Shown: positions 1 to 5,401 of the stretch, in pieces
Position numbering within the stretch: the first letter of the stretch is position 1
How the letters are laid out: every line of letters begins with the position of its first letter
Assembly: GCA_015520145.1 (NCBI GenBank)
Contig: WAQR01000132.1
Location: 1 to 9,652, forward strand
Length of the DNA stretch: 9,652 nt
Source of the DNA: Candidatus Hydrothermarchaeota archaeon
GTDB lineage: Archaea; Hydrothermarchaeota; Hydrothermarchaeia; Hydrothermarchaeales; WAQR01
Direction: 5' to 3'
Notes under the pieces: model-generated
Seen by the model: the letters and a program-made list of their open reading frames with translations, nothing else
The model's database searches: none
What the model was told of the DNA's origin: nothing
Program-made: the position numbers and the translations under genes

Positions 1-87
1 AAATTGAACGTGGTGATCGCAGGTATTCTGGGGCTTTTTGTTGGTATTTTTGCAGCGTTCTTCAAAAATTATATGGAGAGCTCATAG
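1..87 (+). CDS. Wzz-type polysaccharide chain-length determinant, C-terminal end only (5' end outside window)
   Basis: Frame 1 reads 28 residues and then TAG. The peptide begins KLNVVIAGILGLFVGIFAAF and continues FKNYMESS. A lysine-leucine lead into a glycine-rich hydrophobic helix (about residues 4-22), then a short basic cytoplasmic tail, is the characteristic last transmembrane segment of Wzz/polysaccharide co-polymerase proteins. In that family the two membrane helices flank a large external domain, and the protein controls how many repeat units are polymerised. This fits the flippase and Wzy-like polymerase encoded downstream. Only the C-terminus is visible, so family membership rests on this one segment and on context. 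The same tail recurs, degraded, at 1291-1338. Confidence 0.72.
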   Translation, partial: KLNVVIAGILGLFVGIFAAFFKNYMESS

Positions 88-174
88 GGTTAGGTGTTAT
101 ATCTCCTGGTGGGATTTTTCTTTTATGCACCAGCATGTAAGTTCTCATGGAAAGTAGTGGATGTCTGCTGATAA
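43..174 (+). repeat. Direct repeat copy A: wzz tail plus 3' flank
   Basis: This 132-base segment recurs at 1300-1427. From the wzz stop codon onward (85-174 against 1338-1427), 87 of 90 bases are identical. The coding part before it (43-75 against 1300-1332) differs at 4 of 33 bases, 3 of them silent. Between these parts, copy A has four more bases just before the stop. The two copies bracket the mntA-hepT cassette. Similarity ends sharply after ctgctgataa. Confidence 0.9.
114..125 (+). terminator. Possible archaeal-type oligo-T termination signal after wzz
   Basis: The run atttttctttta lies about 27 bases after the wzz stop codon. It is preserved exactly in repeat copy B (1367-1378). Archaeal RNA polymerase can terminate at T-rich stretches without a hairpin, and I see no convincing conserved hairpin here. 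The call rests on position, composition and conservation only. Confidence 0.25.
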
Positions 175-349
175 TGGCCTGCTTGTTCCCCATCTGGCAT
201 GTAGAGAGAGTGGAACTATAAAGACAGGCACAGTCGCATTTTCCAGTGTTGCACACTAATAAACTTTCCGTATCAAGACGTACTATAAGGCAGAGATGGA
301 AGTCAAAAACTTAGATTTCACTAGATTTTGAGATAGTGCCGTAGTTATA

Positions 350-358
350 TTTATATAA
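350..358 (+). promoter_or_regulatory. TATA-like box of a probable leaderless promoter for mntA
   Basis: The sequence tttatataa is centred about 30 bases before the mntA ATG at 384. No Shine-Dalgarno-like purine run lies just upstream of that ATG (the bases are ttgatataatatat). A TATA box at this distance would start transcription at or within a few bases of the ATG, as in archaeal leaderless genes. The surroundings are AT-rich, so chance TATA-like strings also occur, including tataatatata at 374-384. The rest of the gap from 175 to 349 shows no gene I can support. Confidence 0.45.
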
Positions 359-383
359 TGTAGAAAAAATTGATATAATATAT

Positions 384-806
384 ATGAACGTTCATACCAT
401 TGATACATCAGCAGGAAAAAAGATATCAAAAAAGCTGCGGAATACCCTGTATAAACGCAGTGAGATACTTTTTGTTTATCTATATGGCTCGTTTCTTAAA
501 GGTAGTTTTAGAGATATTGATATAGGAGTTTATTTACAAGATACCAAGAACAAAAGTGGAACTATGAGATATGAACTTACTCTTGAAAACGAGCTGGGAA
601 GGATTATGGATTTTCATGTTGATGTGAGGGTAATAAATTACGCGCCTTTGTCTTTCAGGTTTAATGTAATAAAACATGGCATGCTCCTTTTCAGTAAGGA
701 CGAAAGTAAAAGGAGTGATTTTGAATGTTTAACCATTGTGGAATATCAGGATTTCAAGTTTTATAGGGATTCCTATAGGAGAGAGGCAATTGGTCTTGGA
801 GTATGA
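384..806 (+). CDS. mntA: MNT-domain minimal nucleotidyltransferase, antitoxin of a HEPN/MNT toxin-antitoxin pair
   Basis: This 140-residue protein has the nucleotidyltransferase fold signature YLYGSFLKG-SFRDIDIGVYL. It gives G35-S36 followed by the metal-binding aspartates D44 and D46, and a third carboxylate is likely D80 in VDVRVIN. Studied MntA proteins use ATP to AMPylate the partner HEPN toxin on a tyrosine, which silences its RNase activity. The spacing between GS and DxD is seven residues, shorter than the ten usual in MntA proteins. I believe this belongs to a known archaeal subfamily with a FRDIDxxVY motif rather than being damaged, since all acidic residues are kept. The gene overlaps hepT by 17 bases, as expected for a coupled pair. 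The ATG at 384 fits the promoter spacing and leaves room for the N-terminal helix. Residues after about 105 are less conserved. Confidence 0.85.
   Translation: MNVHTIDTSAGKKISKKLRNTLYKRSEILFVYLYGSFLKGSFRDIDIGVYLQDTKNKSGTMRYELTLENELGRIMDFHVDVRVINYAPLSFRFNVIKHGMLLFSKDESKRSDFECLTIVEYQDFKFYRDSYRREAIGLGV
762..783 (+). promoter_or_regulatory. hepT ribosome-binding region preceded by a small hairpin
   Basis: Inside the 3' end of mntA, tatagg (762-767) can pair with cctata (772-777) around a four-base loop. The stem abuts the purine run aggagagagg (777-786), the only Shine-Dalgarno-like site for hepT. Ribosomes finishing mntA would melt the stem, so it could couple toxin translation to antitoxin translation. 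The stem is short and the sequence also encodes protein, so chance is a real alternative. Confidence 0.25.
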
Positions 807-1224
807 TGAAGAGAAAATATCAAAACTCTTTTCAGAGATTTTTAATGCATTGAACAGTTTGAGCGAGCTTACGAATCTGGGAAAGAAAGATTTTCTCGAA
901 AACAAGCACATGGTTGCCAGTGCTAAATATTACCTGATAGTTGCGATTGAGGCATCAATTGATATATGCAATCACATTATTTCCAGAAATCGATTTAGAA
1001 TTCCAGAGGATTATGCTGATACGTTCAGGATAATGGAGAAGGAAGGAATTCTTGATAAAGGGCTTGTTGAAAAATTGGTAGAGATGTCTAAATTCAGGAA
1101 TAGATTGGTTCATATATATTGGGAAGTTGATGATGAGATAATCTATGATATACTCGTGGAAGACATCCAGAATATTGAGAGGCTTACCGAAGGACTGATG
1201 GGCGCTTTGAAGAAGGCTTTTTGA
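790..1224 (+). CDS. hepT: HEPN-domain RNase toxin (HepT-like)
   Basis: This all-helical protein has about 144 residues, the usual HepT size. It contains the diagnostic RX4HXY motif as FRNRLVHIYW; from the chosen start these are R103, H108 and Y110. In studied HepT proteins Arg and His form the RNase active site of the dimer, and the Tyr is the residue AMPylated by MntA. The earlier segment AKYYLIVAIEASIDICNHII (45-64) is the typical HEPN core helix. The frame is open upstream to 736, but that part overlaps mntA and does not resemble HEPN. I chose TTG at 790, seven bases after the AGGAGA element (777-782). TTG at 796 is nearly as good and would remove two residues. The last 17 bases of mntA overlap this gene. 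All key residues are intact, so the pair looks functional. Confidence 0.87.
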   Translation: MVLEYDEEKISKLFSEIFNALNSLSELTNLGKKDFLENKHMVASAKYYLIVAIEASIDICNHIISRNRFRIPEDYADTFRIMEKEGILDKGLVEKLVEMSKFRNRLVHIYWEVDDEIIYDILVEDIQNIERLTEGLMGALKKAF

Positions 1225-1290
1225 ATTTTATAGAGGTCAGTTGCAAGTTAGTTCCAATATGGCCATCCCGGGGTGTTCTTAATTGAGTGT

Positions 1291-1338
1291 AGTTTGGCCG
1301 GTATCTTTGCAGCGTTTTTCAAGAGTTATATGATATGT
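1291..1338 (+). pseudogene. Remnant of a wzz-like C-terminus
   Basis: In frame, 1291-1338 reads SLAGIFAAFFKSYMIC, against GLFVGIFAAFFKNYM in the intact tail at 31-75. Upstream, the resemblance fades around 1290 and no wzz body follows. The original stop (TAG at 1338-1340) is out of frame because four bases are missing relative to copy A, so reading would continue to TAG at 1405. The mostly silent differences from copy A suggest that this copy came from a gene under protein selection, such as a related wzz allele, before it was broken. Confidence 0.65.
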
Positions 1339-1427
1339 AGGGTTAGGTGTTATATCTCCTGGTGGCATTTTTCTTTTATGCATCAGCATGTAAGTTCTCA
1401 TGAAAAGTAGTGGATGTCTGCTGATAA
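1300..1427 (+). repeat. Direct repeat copy B, downstream of the toxin-antitoxin cassette
   Basis: This segment aligns to 43-174 over 128 bases, with one four-base gap and seven substitutions outside the short region around the gap. It is in the same orientation as copy A, and the copies lie 1125 bases apart with mntA-hepT between them. The sequence after copy B (ggggcaggtgcag) is unrelated to that after copy A, so the right boundary is sharp. Confidence 0.9.
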
Positions 1428-1440
1428 GGGGCAGGTGCAG

Positions 1441-1635
1441 ATGAGGCGTATACTCAAGGAACTTAAAAAAGATAGACGGTTTTGATGATGATTATTTTGG
1501 AGAGATTTAGTGTGCGAAAAAGCGGCGTTTATCAAAGCGGTGAGGAGGTATCCATCGCTTTTAACGAGTTTTGTAGAATCTTATCTGATGGGGGGCTGGA
1601 GCGGTTTTCATCAGAGAGATATAGGTGATGAGTAG
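1441..1635 (+). pseudogene. Possible decayed small gene, unrecognised
   Basis: The frame from ATG 1441 reads MRRILKELKKDRRF and then three TGA codons in a row (1483-1491). The same frame is open again from 1492 to TAG 1633, reading for example EKAAFIKAVRRYPSLLTSFV and YLMGGWSGFHQRDIG, which looks protein-like. Over the three stops, the neighbouring frame reads KKIDGFDDDYF. Shifting frames twice would therefore give one continuous peptide of about 64 residues. A competing frame, 1485-1628, gives 47 residues starting MMIILERFSV. I recognise no family in any of these and see no Shine-Dalgarno site. It may be a frameshifted remnant or chance open frames. Confidence 0.22.
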
Positions 1636-1664
1636 GGGGTTGTGATATCTATTCAAAGAAAATG

Positions 1665-1692
1665 ATCATGGTAACACAATCATGGTAACACA
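1665..1692 (+). repeat. Perfect 14-base tandem repeat upstream of the gmd promoter
   Basis: The unit atcatggtaacaca occurs twice with no spacer, at 1665-1678 and 1679-1692. It ends about ten bases before the TATA-like box of gmd. In an archaeal promoter this lies immediately upstream of BRE/TATA, where activators bind. A phase of 14 bases is not a whole helical turn. It could be a paired operator or a simple slippage duplication. Confidence 0.75.
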
Positions 1693-1709
1693 GAAAAATA
1701 GTTTTATAT
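1693..1709 (+). promoter_or_regulatory. gmd: Putative BRE/TATA promoter of the gmd-fcl module
   Basis: The purine-rich gaaaaat (1693-1699), followed by the TATA-like tttatatg (1702-1709), resembles an archaeal BRE plus TATA box. Transcription would start about 25 bases after the box, near 1730, giving a leader of roughly ten bases. The gmd Shine-Dalgarno run gagagg (1730-1735) would then lie at the very 5' end of the mRNA. The call rests on position and composition only. Confidence 0.4.
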
Positions 1710-1741
1710 GATAGTTGGTAAATAAACCGAGAGGAAAAACA

Positions 1742-2785
1742 ATGAAAAAAGCATTGATCACAGGCATAACCGGACAGGACGGTTCTTACCTTGCAGAACT
1801 TTTACTCAGCAAAGGATACGAGGTGCATGGTCTAATAAGGCGGTCGAGCAGCTTCAATACCGGCAGGATAGACCATATCTATGTCGACCCCCACGATCCA
1901 AATGCCAGGCTCTTCCTCCATTACGGGGATTTGACCGCGGCAGGACAGTTAAGTAATCTGATATTCAATATAAAGCCTGACGAGATATATCATCTAGGTG
2001 CTCAGAGCCATGTGAAGGTGAGTTTTGATATGCCGGAATTCACCGGCGACGTCACCGCCCTTGGTACAACCAGGCTTCTTGAAGCGATAAGGAGGAGCGG
2101 GAACAGCACGAAGTTCTATCAGGCTTCCAGCAGCGAGATGTTCGGTGCAACACCCCCTCCGCAGGATGAGAAGACACCATTCTATCCAAGGAGCCCCTAT
2201 GCAGCTGCCAAGGTCTATGCATACTGGATGACTGTCAACTACCGTGAAGGCTATGATATCTTCGCCTGCAACGGGATACTCTTCAACCACGAATCACCAA
2301 GGAGAGGTGAGACATTTGTCACCAGGAAGATTACAAGGGCAGTAGCCCGTATCCTAGCCAAAAAACAGGACTATCTCTATCTTGGAAATCTCGATGCAAG
2401 GAGAGACTGGGGGTTTGCCCCGGAATATGTCGAGTGTATGTGGAAGATGCTCCAGCAGGACAATCCAGATGATTTCGTCATCGGAACAGGTGAGTCGCAT
2501 TCTGTAAGAGAGTTCGTTGAAGCGGTCTTTGATTATGCAGATCTGGACTGGGAGGAACTGGTCAAGATCGATCCCAGATATTTTAGACCCACAGAGACGG
2601 AAGAACTCCTCTCAAACCCTGCCAGGGCAAAGGAACGGCTTGGATGGAATGCAGATGTGACCTTCAGCGACCTGGTCAAGATAATGGTAGATGCAGACAT
2701 GCGTGCCGTAGGTCTAGAACCCATAGGCGAAGGTGATGAGATATTGGCAAAGAAATTCCCGGATAGGTGGTGGGGTGCAGACTGA
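1742..2785 (+). CDS. gmd: GDP-mannose 4,6-dehydratase
   Basis: This 347-residue cytoplasmic enzyme of the extended short-chain dehydrogenase family converts GDP-D-mannose to GDP-4-keto-6-deoxy-D-mannose, the first step to GDP-L-fucose and related deoxyhexoses. The N-terminus carries the nucleotide-binding motif GITGQDGSYLAE (G8, G11, G14). The active site is complete: SSSEMFG gives Ser131 (or 130) and Glu132, and YAAAK gives Tyr153 and Lys157. The family hallmarks NHESPRRGETFVTRKI and LGNLDARRDWGFAPEYV follow. Length is normal for Gmd. I chose ATG 1742 because gagagg lies seven bases upstream and MKKALITGITGQDG is the usual family start. The frame is open to TTG 1715, but that adds nine residues encoded by the ribosome-binding site. 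The stop overlaps the ATG of fcl. GC content is clearly higher than in the genes from 3849 on. Confidence 0.96.
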   Translation: MKKALITGITGQDGSYLAELLLSKGYEVHGLIRRSSSFNTGRIDHIYVDPHDPNARLFLHYGDLTAAGQLSNLIFNIKPDEIYHLGAQSHVKVSFDMPEFTGDVTALGTTRLLEAIRRSGNSTKFYQASSSEMFGATPPPQDEKTPFYPRSPYAAAKVYAYWMTVNYREGYDIFACNGILFNHESPRRGETFVTRKITRAVARILAKKQDYLYLGNLDARRDWGFAPEYVECMWKMLQQDNPDDFVIGTGESHSVREFVEAVFDYADLDWEELVKIDPRYFRPTETEELLSNPARAKERLGWNADVTFSDLVKIMVDADMRAVGLEPIGEGDEILAKKFPDRWWGAD

Positions 2786-3732
2786 TGTGTTTCAGGGAAA
2801 AAAGGATACTGGTAACAGGGGGTGCAGGGTTTCTTGGTTCTTTTATAGTGGAGAAGCTTATAGAGAGGGGCGCTTTGGAAGAAGATATTATTGTCCCAAG
2901 GAGCAGGGCAGCAGACCTCAGGAAATGGGAAAGCTGTAAAAAGGTGGTGGAGGGGGTTGATGTTGTGATACATCTTGCTGCTAAAGTTGGAGGTATCGGG
3001 TATAACAGGAAATATCCAGCAACCCTTTTTTATGATAATGCCATGATGGGAATCCAGCTCATGGAGGCAGCGAGACGGGCAGGTGTTGCGAAATACGTGG
3101 CTGTCGGCACGGTCTGTGCATATCCGAAGTTTACTCCCGTACCTTTTAAGGAAGACGACCTGTGGAACGGCTACCCGGAGGAGACCAACGCGCCTTATGG
3201 CATTGCCAAAAAGATACAGCTGGTGCAGGCCCAGGCGTACCGCCAGCAGTACGGATTTAACGCTATTTTCCTGCTCCCTGTAAACCTCTATGGCCCGCGT
3301 GATAATTTCCACCTGGAACATTCACATGTCATACCCGCGTTGATACGCAAGATGGTGGATGCGAAGGTAGAAGGCAAAGATGAGGTCGTTGTCTGGGGCA
3401 CAGGAAAACCTTCAAGAGAATTCCTTTATGTGGAAGATGCGGCAGAAGGCATTTTGTTAGCTGCTGAGAAGTACAGCAAACCGGAACCTGTTAACCTCGG
3501 ATCCGGGATGGAGATTACTATTCGCGACCTTGTAAGCCTAATCGCTAAGATTACCGGTTATAAAGGAAAGGTCATCTGGGATACCTCCAAACCTGACGGC
3601 CAGCCCCGCCGCTGCCTGGATGTGAGCAGGGCTGAGCAGGAGTTCGGATTTAAGGCCAGGGTAGATTTTAGGGAGGGACTTAAGAGAACGGTGGAGTGGT
3701 ACGAGGGGATAGTGGAAGATAGTAAGACATGA
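2785..3732 (+). CDS. fcl: GDP-L-fucose synthase (GDP-4-keto-6-deoxymannose 3,5-epimerase/4-reductase)
   Basis: This 315-residue extended short-chain dehydrogenase takes the Gmd product and, by epimerisation at C3 and C5 and NADPH reduction at C4, makes GDP-L-fucose. The Rossmann motif is TGGAGFLGS (residues 11-19). AAKVGGIGYN (65-74) is a family hallmark. The catalytic set can be read by comparison with the E. coli enzyme: Thr109 in place of Ser107, Cys111 for Cys109 in GTVCAYPK, Tyr138 and Lys142 in PYGIAKK, and His181 for His179 in DNFHLEHSHVIPAL. The start ATG 2785 shares its A with the gmd stop (TGATG), so translation is probably coupled; ggtggtgggg lies just upstream. GTG 2767 in the same frame is possible but would overlap gmd more. 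A 116-base gap then separates this module from the flippase gene. Confidence 0.95.
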   Translation: MCFREKRILVTGGAGFLGSFIVEKLIERGALEEDIIVPRSRAADLRKWESCKKVVEGVDVVIHLAAKVGGIGYNRKYPATLFYDNAMMGIQLMEAARRAGVAKYVAVGTVCAYPKFTPVPFKEDDLWNGYPEETNAPYGIAKKIQLVQAQAYRQQYGFNAIFLLPVNLYGPRDNFHLEHSHVIPALIRKMVDAKVEGKDEVVVWGTGKPSREFLYVEDAAEGILLAAEKYSKPEPVNLGSGMEITIRDLVSLIAKITGYKGKVIWDTSKPDGQPRRCLDVSRAEQEFGFKARVDFREGLKRTVEWYEGIVEDSKT

Positions 3733-3848
3733 AAACATACACTAATGATATAATGTTGATAGTTATTTCGTTGTTAAGATTAAAGTCGTTGTACCGTGAA
3801 TTTACGATGAAGTCCAATAAAGTACCAAAAAAATTGAGTTGATAATAG
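3733..3848 (+). other. Intergenic gap between fcl and the flippase gene
   Basis: This is the only sizeable gap downstream of 1742 and marks a change in base composition. It holds AT-rich strings, such as gatataatg near 3745-3753, that could serve as a TATA box. I see no strong Shine-Dalgarno site before the flippase ATG and no stable terminator hairpin. Whether transcription reads through from fcl cannot be told from the sequence. Confidence 0.4.
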
Positions 3849-5390
3849 ATGTCAAATATCGTCGATTCTTCATTGAAAACAGCGGCAAAAGGTACAGCGA
3901 TCGTTTTCGCGGGTTCTATTAGTGGCTTATTACTGGGTTTTATAAGTAAAGTTTTAATTGTGAGATATACCACACAGGCAGAGTTTGGGATTTATTCGCT
4001 GGCTATTGCACTGGTGAGTATTTTTTCTCTTATATCAATGCTTGGACTACATGAAGGCTCTACTAGGCAGATATCGATTTTAAGGGGGAGAGGAGCCGAA
4101 AAAAAAGCAAACGCTGTAATAGCTTCCTCATTACAAATCGGTATAGTAACTGGTTTCATATCATTTCTCATTTTGTACTTATCATCTGGCTTTATTTCTA
4201 AGGAAATCTTTGGTATTTCTGGCTTCATCGAGCCTTTAAGAATAATTTCTCTTTCAGTTCCATTCGCTGTTATATCTGGCATTGTCATTTCGATATTTCG
4301 GGGCCATGGAATCATTGAGCCAAAAGTATATTTTCAGGATTTGGCACGACCTTTAAGTTTCCTTCTCTTTATCTCCATATTATTCGCAGCAGGTCTTCCG
4401 TTCATAAGTATATTCTACGCTTATCTGCTTTCTATTGTTATAATGTCAATTGGTCTTTCACTGTGTGCCTACAAAAAGCTGAACATCCATATATTCGCTA
4501 CTAAAGTGGGGGCTCTTAAAAAGGAGTTATTATTATTTTCAATCCCTCTTCTGAGCGTTGGCTTAATGTGGATGGTATTCAACTGGACTGATACGCTGAT
4601 GTTGGGTTACTTTCGTGAGGCCAAAGATGTTGGACTTTACAATGCCGGACTTGCTCCTGCCAGACTCTTGATTTTTCCCCTTGGAGCTCTTGGATTCGTT
4701 TTTATGCCCATTGCGGGACACCTGTATTCCAAAGACCTCATTCCTGAATTGAAAAGGACTTATCAGGTGCTCACCAAATGGATATTCTCTGCTACCCTGC
4801 CGGTATTTTTTATAATTTTTTTGTTCCCTGAGGTTGTTCTCAATGTCTTATTCGGCGAACGCTATGTAGGCGCGGCCTTAACTCTACGCCTTCTTGCCCT
4901 TGGGTTCACGTTTCACACGTTTTTGGGGGCAAATGGCATGACTTTGATGGTGCTTGGCAGGTCCAGGGTGCTAATGTGGATCGCCTTCTTCGGAGCTACT
5001 CTGAATATTTTACTTAATTACAGCCTCATCCCGTCCTATGGAGTTATGGGTGCGGCACTTGCAACGATGATATCGTATTTTGCTTTCAATATTGTGACAT
5101 CTATTAAACTCTATCATTATAGTAAAATTCACCCTATCACACAAAAATATCTCAAGCCGGTTTTTGTGTCTTTCGCTATTGCATTGATGATCTCTCTCAT
5201 AGTAAATAATATCTCAATTAAATTGTGGATGCTACCGATATTTTTTGTCATATTTATCGGTGCCTATATCTTTTCACTGCTAATAACTAAGAGCTTTGAC
5301 GAAGAGGATATTTTGATGTTAGAGGCTATTGAGAGGAGAACGGGAATGAATATGGAGACCACGAAAAAAGTTATTATTAGATTCATCTAA
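3849..5390 (+). CDS. Wzx-type polysaccharide flippase (MOP/MATE superfamily)
   Basis: The protein has 513 residues, mostly hydrophobic helices, consistent with the 12-14 membrane spans of polysaccharide biosynthesis transporters. It begins with a short polar region (SSLKTAAKGTAIVFAGSISG), and the first spans contain SKVLIVRYTTQAEFGIYSLA, a recurrent pattern of this family (R-Y-x3-x-FGxYxLA). NWTDTLMLGYFREAKDVGLYN in the middle repeats the pattern at the start of the second bundle. Its expected role is moving undecaprenyl- or dolichol-linked repeat units across the membrane. The C-terminus is a charged cytoplasmic tail (about residues 478-513, KSFDEEDILMLEAIERRTG), common in archaeal members. 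The following gene starts 12 bases after the stop, indicating co-transcription. Substrate cannot be predicted. The start ATG 3849 is the only good one, with a weak upstream site. Confidence 0.9.
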   Translation: MSNIVDSSLKTAAKGTAIVFAGSISGLLLGFISKVLIVRYTTQAEFGIYSLAIALVSIFSLISMLGLHEGSTRQISILRGRGAEKKANAVIASSLQIGIVTGFISFLILYLSSGFISKEIFGISGFIEPLRIISLSVPFAVISGIVISIFRGHGIIEPKVYFQDLARPLSFLLFISILFAAGLPFISIFYAYLLSIVIMSIGLSLCAYKKLNIHIFATKVGALKKELLLFSIPLLSVGLMWMVFNWTDTLMLGYFREAKDVGLYNAGLAPARLLIFPLGALGFVFMPIAGHLYSKDLIPELKRTYQVLTKWIFSATLPVFFIIFLFPEVVLNVLFGERYVGAALTLRLLALGFTFHTFLGANGMTLMVLGRSRVLMWIAFFGATLNILLNYSLIPSYGVMGAALATMISYFAFNIVTSIKLYHYSKIHPITQKYLKPVFVSFAIALMISLIVNNISIKLWMLPIFFVIFIGAYIFSLLITKSFDEEDILMLEAIERRTGMNMETTKKVIIRFI

Positions 5391-5401
5391 AAGAGGTAGT
5401 T

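Larger units (their letters stand above)
1225..1741 (+). other. 517-base stretch without an intact recognised gene
   Basis: From hepT to gmd the sequence holds, in order, 66 bases with nothing recognisable, the wzz-tail remnant and repeat copy B (1291-1427), a possible decayed small gene (1441-1635), a perfect 14-base tandem repeat (1665-1692), and the likely gmd promoter and ribosome-binding site. Every forward frame is interrupted by stops over most of the interval. It reads as rearrangement debris ending in a regulatory region. Confidence 0.6.

Noticed and set aside
101..115. Hairpin atctc/gggat in the 3' flank of wzz as an intrinsic terminator
   Set aside because: The stem is only five pairs with a wobble, and the change to C in copy B breaks it, so it is not conserved.
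62..256. Antisense open frame of 64 codons across repeat copy A, with several cysteines near its start
   Set aside because: All three substitutions between the two repeat copies in its shared part change the amino acid, it overlaps the wzz end, and no family is recognised. This is the opposite of what a selected gene would show.
736..789. N-terminal extension of the HEPN protein from GTG 736
   Set aside because: It would overlap mntA by about 70 bases, lacks a ribosome site and does not resemble HEPN proteins. The TTG codons at 790 or 796 follow the purine-rich site.
43..1427. Insertion sequence or composite transposon around mntA-hepT
   Set aside because: There is no transposase, no terminal inverted repeats and no short target duplication. 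The repeats contain wzz coding sequence, which points to homologous rearrangement.
1715..1741. Upstream TTG start for gmd
   Set aside because: The extra nine residues are translated from the ribosome-binding site itself, and ATG 1742 gives the standard Gmd N-terminus with good spacing.
2767..2784. Upstream GTG start for fcl
   Set aside because: It adds six residues that overlap gmd. The ATG at 2785 gives the common TGATG coupling and the usual short lead into the Rossmann motif.
2533..3321. Long antisense open frame of 262 codons across the gmd-fcl junction
   Set aside because: It lies opposite two well-supported genes with complete catalytic motifs, and its product has no recognisable domain. 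It is a shadow of the higher-GC coding strand.
3775..3800. Possible hairpin in the fcl-flippase gap
   Set aside because: Only three or four pairs can form around a long loop, which is not better than chance in AT-rich DNA.
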